DNA from: Flavobacterium psychrophilum
Lineage (GTDB): Bacteria; Bacteroidota; Bacteroidia; Flavobacteriales; Flavobacteriaceae
Length of the DNA: 18,105 nucleotides
Assembly (NCBI GenBank): GCA_945878515.1
Contig: CAMCTL010000058.1
Span: forward strand, 1 to 18,105
Direction of reading: 5' to 3'
Of the stretch, positions 15,288 through 18,105 are shown in pieces (within the stretch, counting starts at the first letter, position 1; the number at the start of each line of letters is the position of its first letter). Position numbers and translations under genes: made by a program. Under the pieces are notes generated by a model. That model saw only the letters and a list, made by a program, of their open reading frames with translations, had not been told where the DNA came from and did not search any database.

Positions 15288-17363
15288 ATGTATAGTGATA
15301 AAAGCTTCAAAAAGGTGATTGACCAGAGTAACAAATACTTTGTTTTAGTACTTGGTTTATTCTTAACTATTGTAAACTCTTATTCTCAATCACTGCCAAT
15401 TTCGGCTTATGGTGTTTGGGATCGTGGAGGAGGAGTTGAGGACTATTCCGATCCAAAAGCTGATTTTGTTTTGGGAATAGAAACATCTGCTGAATGGCAA
15501 GATATTCAGCCCACTGGACCAAATAGTTGGGACTTTACTGCTTTTCAGCAAACTTTAGATCTTGCTGTTGCCAATAATAAGTTGGTTCGCTTTAGTATAA
15601 ATGTAGGGGGCGATTCGCCATTGTGGCTTTTTAATAATGGTGTTCCGAGAGTATATGTTAATAGTAACGCTCCCAAAAATGATCAATATGCTGATCGTTA
15701 CCCTTATTATTTAGCTCCAGAGCATAAAGCTTTCTATTTTAAAATGATTGAAAAATTTTCATTGTTTTTAAGAAATCAACCGCAAGAAAAATTTAAGCAT
15801 ATTGCTTTTATACAAGTAAAAACGGGTGCAACCGGTGACGAAGAGCCATATAAAGGAACTGTTGTTGATTCTCAATATGCCATATCTTCAAAGCAATGGG
15901 AGCAATTTCGCATAGATGCTTTCAAGGAATTTAAAAAATTTTTCAACGATGTTCCTGACCGTAAAATTGTTTTGTCTTTCAATAATGTGGATCCGGAGAA
16001 ACAACCGGAAGCCTATAATTATGTTATGAACGATTTAGACCCCTTAATTGGTTTTGGTATCAAAGGAGGAGCTTATAACCGTGGGCATCATTTATCAGGT
16101 GAACAGAGCTATAAGGAGCAATGGAATCCATTTTTAATTAATCCAAAGATAAGCGCCGGTAATCCCAATGGTAGGAAACTATTTTCAGCTTCAGAAATGG
16201 ATCAGTCTTGGACAAAAGGATACTTTGCTTTGAACTATGAAATAGGTTTTTATTGGTCGGCCCTTGGCGGCATTAATACAGGTCTTTCTTGCACAAACAT
16301 TACAATAAGCGCTATGAGGTATGCTTTCGCCAATCCTGGCATTATTGACATCTTCAAAATGTATAACAAATACGCTCAACAGGTATATCCGGAAACAGCC
16401 ACAACGGCTTTTTCTGTTTTTCACGAAGGACTCAATTCGGCCAATACTGTTAAATTTTCTGAAACGAAATATGGCCCTGCTTCTTTGAACAATCTAAGCC
16501 GCTATAAAGCAATATGTAACGACCCTAAATATAAGAGCAGAGGGGCTTTATTACAAGATGAAAATGCTGTAACGTTAGGGCAAGTTGCTCAGCGTGAAGA
16601 TCAAGATTTTTATAATGATGCAGGTTGGGATATTTGCGAGGGAAATATTGAGCGATTTATGACTCAAATAGACCCTGATGGTACCTCCATCGGGCTGTTT
16701 AGAGTACGAGGAGCCATAACTTCAACTTCTTCAAAATACGATCGCTTTGCTCGTTCCTTTGAAAATGCTTCTGGAAAAAACACGATGTATTTTAAATTTG
16801 ATGAAGAGGTATTTTTGAATTCAGCACCTATATCTTTAAAATTCAAAATTATTTGGTTAGATAAAACGGCTGGGTCAACTTGGGATTTTAAATATCAGTC
16901 AACCTCCGGCACCAAAACTGCTGTGCAAGTTACAGGACTAGGCGACAATACCTGGAAAGAAGTGAATTTCATTGTCACTGATGCCGTTGTCAACAGGTCT
17001 GGTGAAAAAGGTTCTGATTTTAGGCTAGACAATACCGATACTCTAGATGATATTTTTAATGGGATAGAAGTAGATATTGAAAGGACAACTTTAACACAAG
17101 CATCTAATGATACTATGGAACAAAATGATTTTGTTGCCTATTTCAAACAAAATCTATTTAATGCCACCATTAATTTTAATACAAATTCAAAAGCCAACAT
17201 TAAACTATTTACTATTAACGGAAGTCTAATATTTTCAGAAGATATGGAATTAAAAGTAGGACAGACTATTTTCTCTAAAACTTTGGAAGTTCCTTCTGGA
17301 ATTTATATCGCAGTATTAAAATCGGATGGCAAATCTTTATCTCAAAAAATAATTAAAAAATAA
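15288..17363 (+). CDS. Gene C: secreted candidate clan GH-A-like glycosidase, paralogue of A and B
   Basis: The protein has 691 residues. Its signal peptide has an unusually long polar lead (MYSDKSFKKVIDQSNKYF) before the hydrophobic core, ending near SYSQ (34). Its layout matches gene B throughout: VWDRGG, LGIETSAEW, INVGGDSPLW, QVKTGATGDE (E185), SFNNVD, GIKGGAYNRGHH, FSASEMDQ (E303), LGGINTGLS. The beta-sandwich (IGLFRVRGAITSTSSKYDRF onward) and the YPNP-less sorting-type end (from NDFVAYFKQN) are close to those of B. It differs in the strand-3 loop, where A and B have a DxDxDPxNN stretch but C has a short NNGVP turn, as in D. Cys178-type CTGDE of A/B is ATGDE here. The start lies 7 bp after gene B and gene D follows 55 bp on, with no terminator between, so the three are probably co-transcribed. 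Function as for A and B, with possibly different specificity. Confidence 0.85.
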   Translation: MYSDKSFKKVIDQSNKYFVLVLGLFLTIVNSYSQSLPISAYGVWDRGGGVEDYSDPKADFVLGIETSAEWQDIQPTGPNSWDFTAFQQTLDLAVANNKLVRFSINVGGDSPLWLFNNGVPRVYVNSNAPKNDQYADRYPYYLAPEHKAFYFKMIEKFSLFLRNQPQEKFKHIAFIQVKTGATGDEEPYKGTVVDSQYAISSKQWEQFRIDAFKEFKKFFNDVPDRKIVLSFNNVDPEKQPEAYNYVMNDLDPLIGFGIKGGAYNRGHHLSGEQSYKEQWNPFLINPKISAGNPNGRKLFSASEMDQSWTKGYFALNYEIGFYWSALGGINTGLSCTNITISAMRYAFANPGIIDIFKMYNKYAQQVYPETATTAFSVFHEGLNSANTVKFSETKYGPASLNNLSRYKAICNDPKYKSRGALLQDENAVTLGQVAQREDQDFYNDAGWDICEGNIERFMTQIDPDGTSIGLFRVRGAITSTSSKYDRFARSFENASGKNTMYFKFDEEVFLNSAPISLKFKIIWLDKTAGSTWDFKYQSTSGTKTAVQVTGLGDNTWKEVNFIVTDAVVNRSGEKGSDFRLDNTDTLDDIFNGIEVDIERTTLTQASNDTMEQNDFVAYFKQNLFNATINFNTNSKANIKLFTINGSLIFSEDMELKVGQTIFSKTLEVPSGIYIAVLKSDGKSLSQKIIKK

Positions 17364-17418
17364 AGGTCTTCGGATCGTAATAGGTCACAAAACAATAGAT
17401 AATTTTAATATTTTAAAA

Positions 17419-18105
17419 ATGAAAATTCAAACAATTAAATATGTTTTTTTAGGAATTACATTATTCTTTTTTTCAAATGTTTTAAAAGCACAAAAAGTGG
17501 CTGTACCTATCAGTGCCTACGGTACTTGGGATAGAGGTGGTGGGATAGATGATTATTCTAATCCTAAAGCAGATTTTGTAATGGGAATTGAAGTTTCCGC
17601 CAAATGGTCTGAAGTACAACCAAAAGGACCAACTAAATATGATTTTTCTATGTTCCAGCAGGTTTTAGACAAAGCAGCGAAGTACCATAAGATTGTTAAA
17701 ATGAGTATTGATGTTGGACCTTATTCACCGCTTTGGATTTATGACAATGGCGTTCCTTTGGTGAAAGTAACAAGTGATAAGCCGGAAAAGCACGAAAAGA
17801 AATTTGTGAATTACCCTTTTTATACTAATGAAAATCATAAAAAATACTATTTTGAACTCATTAAACAATTTTCACTTTTCTTAAGAAATCAACCTAAAAG
17901 TACCTTTGATTGTATCGCATTCGTTCAAGTAAAAACAGGAGCAACCGGAGATGAAGCTTCATATAAAGGTGTTCCTAATAATAAAGAATATAAAATTTCT
18001 AAAAAGGATTGGGAAAATTTTAGATTGGAATCCTTTACACAATTTAAAAAATGTTTTAATGATGTCAGTGACCGTCAAATCGTATTGATTTTTAATGGTG
18101 TAGAC
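17419..18105 (+). CDS. Gene D: fourth glycosidase-like paralogue, 3' end cut by the window
   Basis: An ATG at 17419 opens a frame that stays open to the window edge, 229 residues. It has a signal peptide (about 1-25, FFFSNVLKAQ) and then the family landmarks: TWDRGGG (37-42), MGIEVSAKW, SIDVGPYSPLW, FLRNQP, QVKTGATGDE (E179) and FNGVD at the edge. The second glutamate (SEMD) and the C-terminal domains would lie beyond 18105. Its strand-3 loop is the short DNGVP form, grouping it with C rather than with A and B. It is the third gene of the operon that starts at 13208 and could end with either type of sorting domain. The start is supported by the signal peptide and the matching offset to DRGG in the paralogues. 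Confidence 0.85.
   Translation, partial: MKIQTIKYVFLGITLFFFSNVLKAQKVAVPISAYGTWDRGGGIDDYSNPKADFVMGIEVSAKWSEVQPKGPTKYDFSMFQQVLDKAAKYHKIVKMSIDVGPYSPLWIYDNGVPLVKVTSDKPEKHEKKFVNYPFYTNENHKKYYFELIKQFSLFLRNQPKSTFDCIAFVQVKTGATGDEASYKGVPNNKEYKISKKDWENFRLESFTQFKKCFNDVSDRQIVLIFNGVD

Overview
The window looks like part of a polysaccharide-degradation locus of a Bacteroidota bacterium, most likely a Flavobacterium-like member of the Flavobacteriaceae. The grounds are low GC with AT-rich spacers, several C-terminal type IX secretion (T9SS) sorting domains (including a flavobacterial 'type C' domain and a YPNP-containing 'type A' domain), no Shine-Dalgarno sequences before starts, and TAnnTTTG-like -7 promoter boxes. 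All genes are on the + strand and nearly all encode exported proteins. No SusC/SusD pair, regulator or sulfatase-maturing enzyme lies inside the window, so it is probably an internal slice of a larger locus.

Layout. (1) 1-2063: 3' part of a large secreted adhesin-like protein (glycine-rich module, FN3, flavobacterial surface module, type C sorting domain), closed by a terminator. (2) 2654-8059: an 1801-residue multidomain secreted protein, called A here. Its N-terminal ~600 residues are a candidate TIM-barrel glycosidase plus a beta-sandwich; Ig-like repeats, FN3, two glycine-rich modules and a T9SS domain follow. It also ends in a terminator. (3) 8345-9757: a secreted protein with two carbohydrate-binding-like domains, again with a terminator. 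(4) 9952-12951: two secreted S1-type formylglycine sulfatases. (5) 13208 to the window edge: three further paralogues of the A catalytic module (B, C, and D, cut off at 18105) in one operon.

The genes make sense as an extracellular and periplasmic system for a sulfated glycan, perhaps an algal galactan, fucan or similar. The sulfatases would remove sulfate esters, the four paralogous glycosidase-like proteins would cleave the chain, and the CBM-like and repeat proteins would hold substrate at the cell surface. The substrate cannot be read from the sequence.

Two points stand out. The A/B/C/D family has no name I recognise, but its strand order and two invariant glutamates fit a clan GH-A retaining glycosidase. 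Also, three of the transcription units share an upstream element (a GAAACAAAATCGCA-like box followed by a TTTTTCGC-like box just before the -7 region), which suggests one dedicated regulator.
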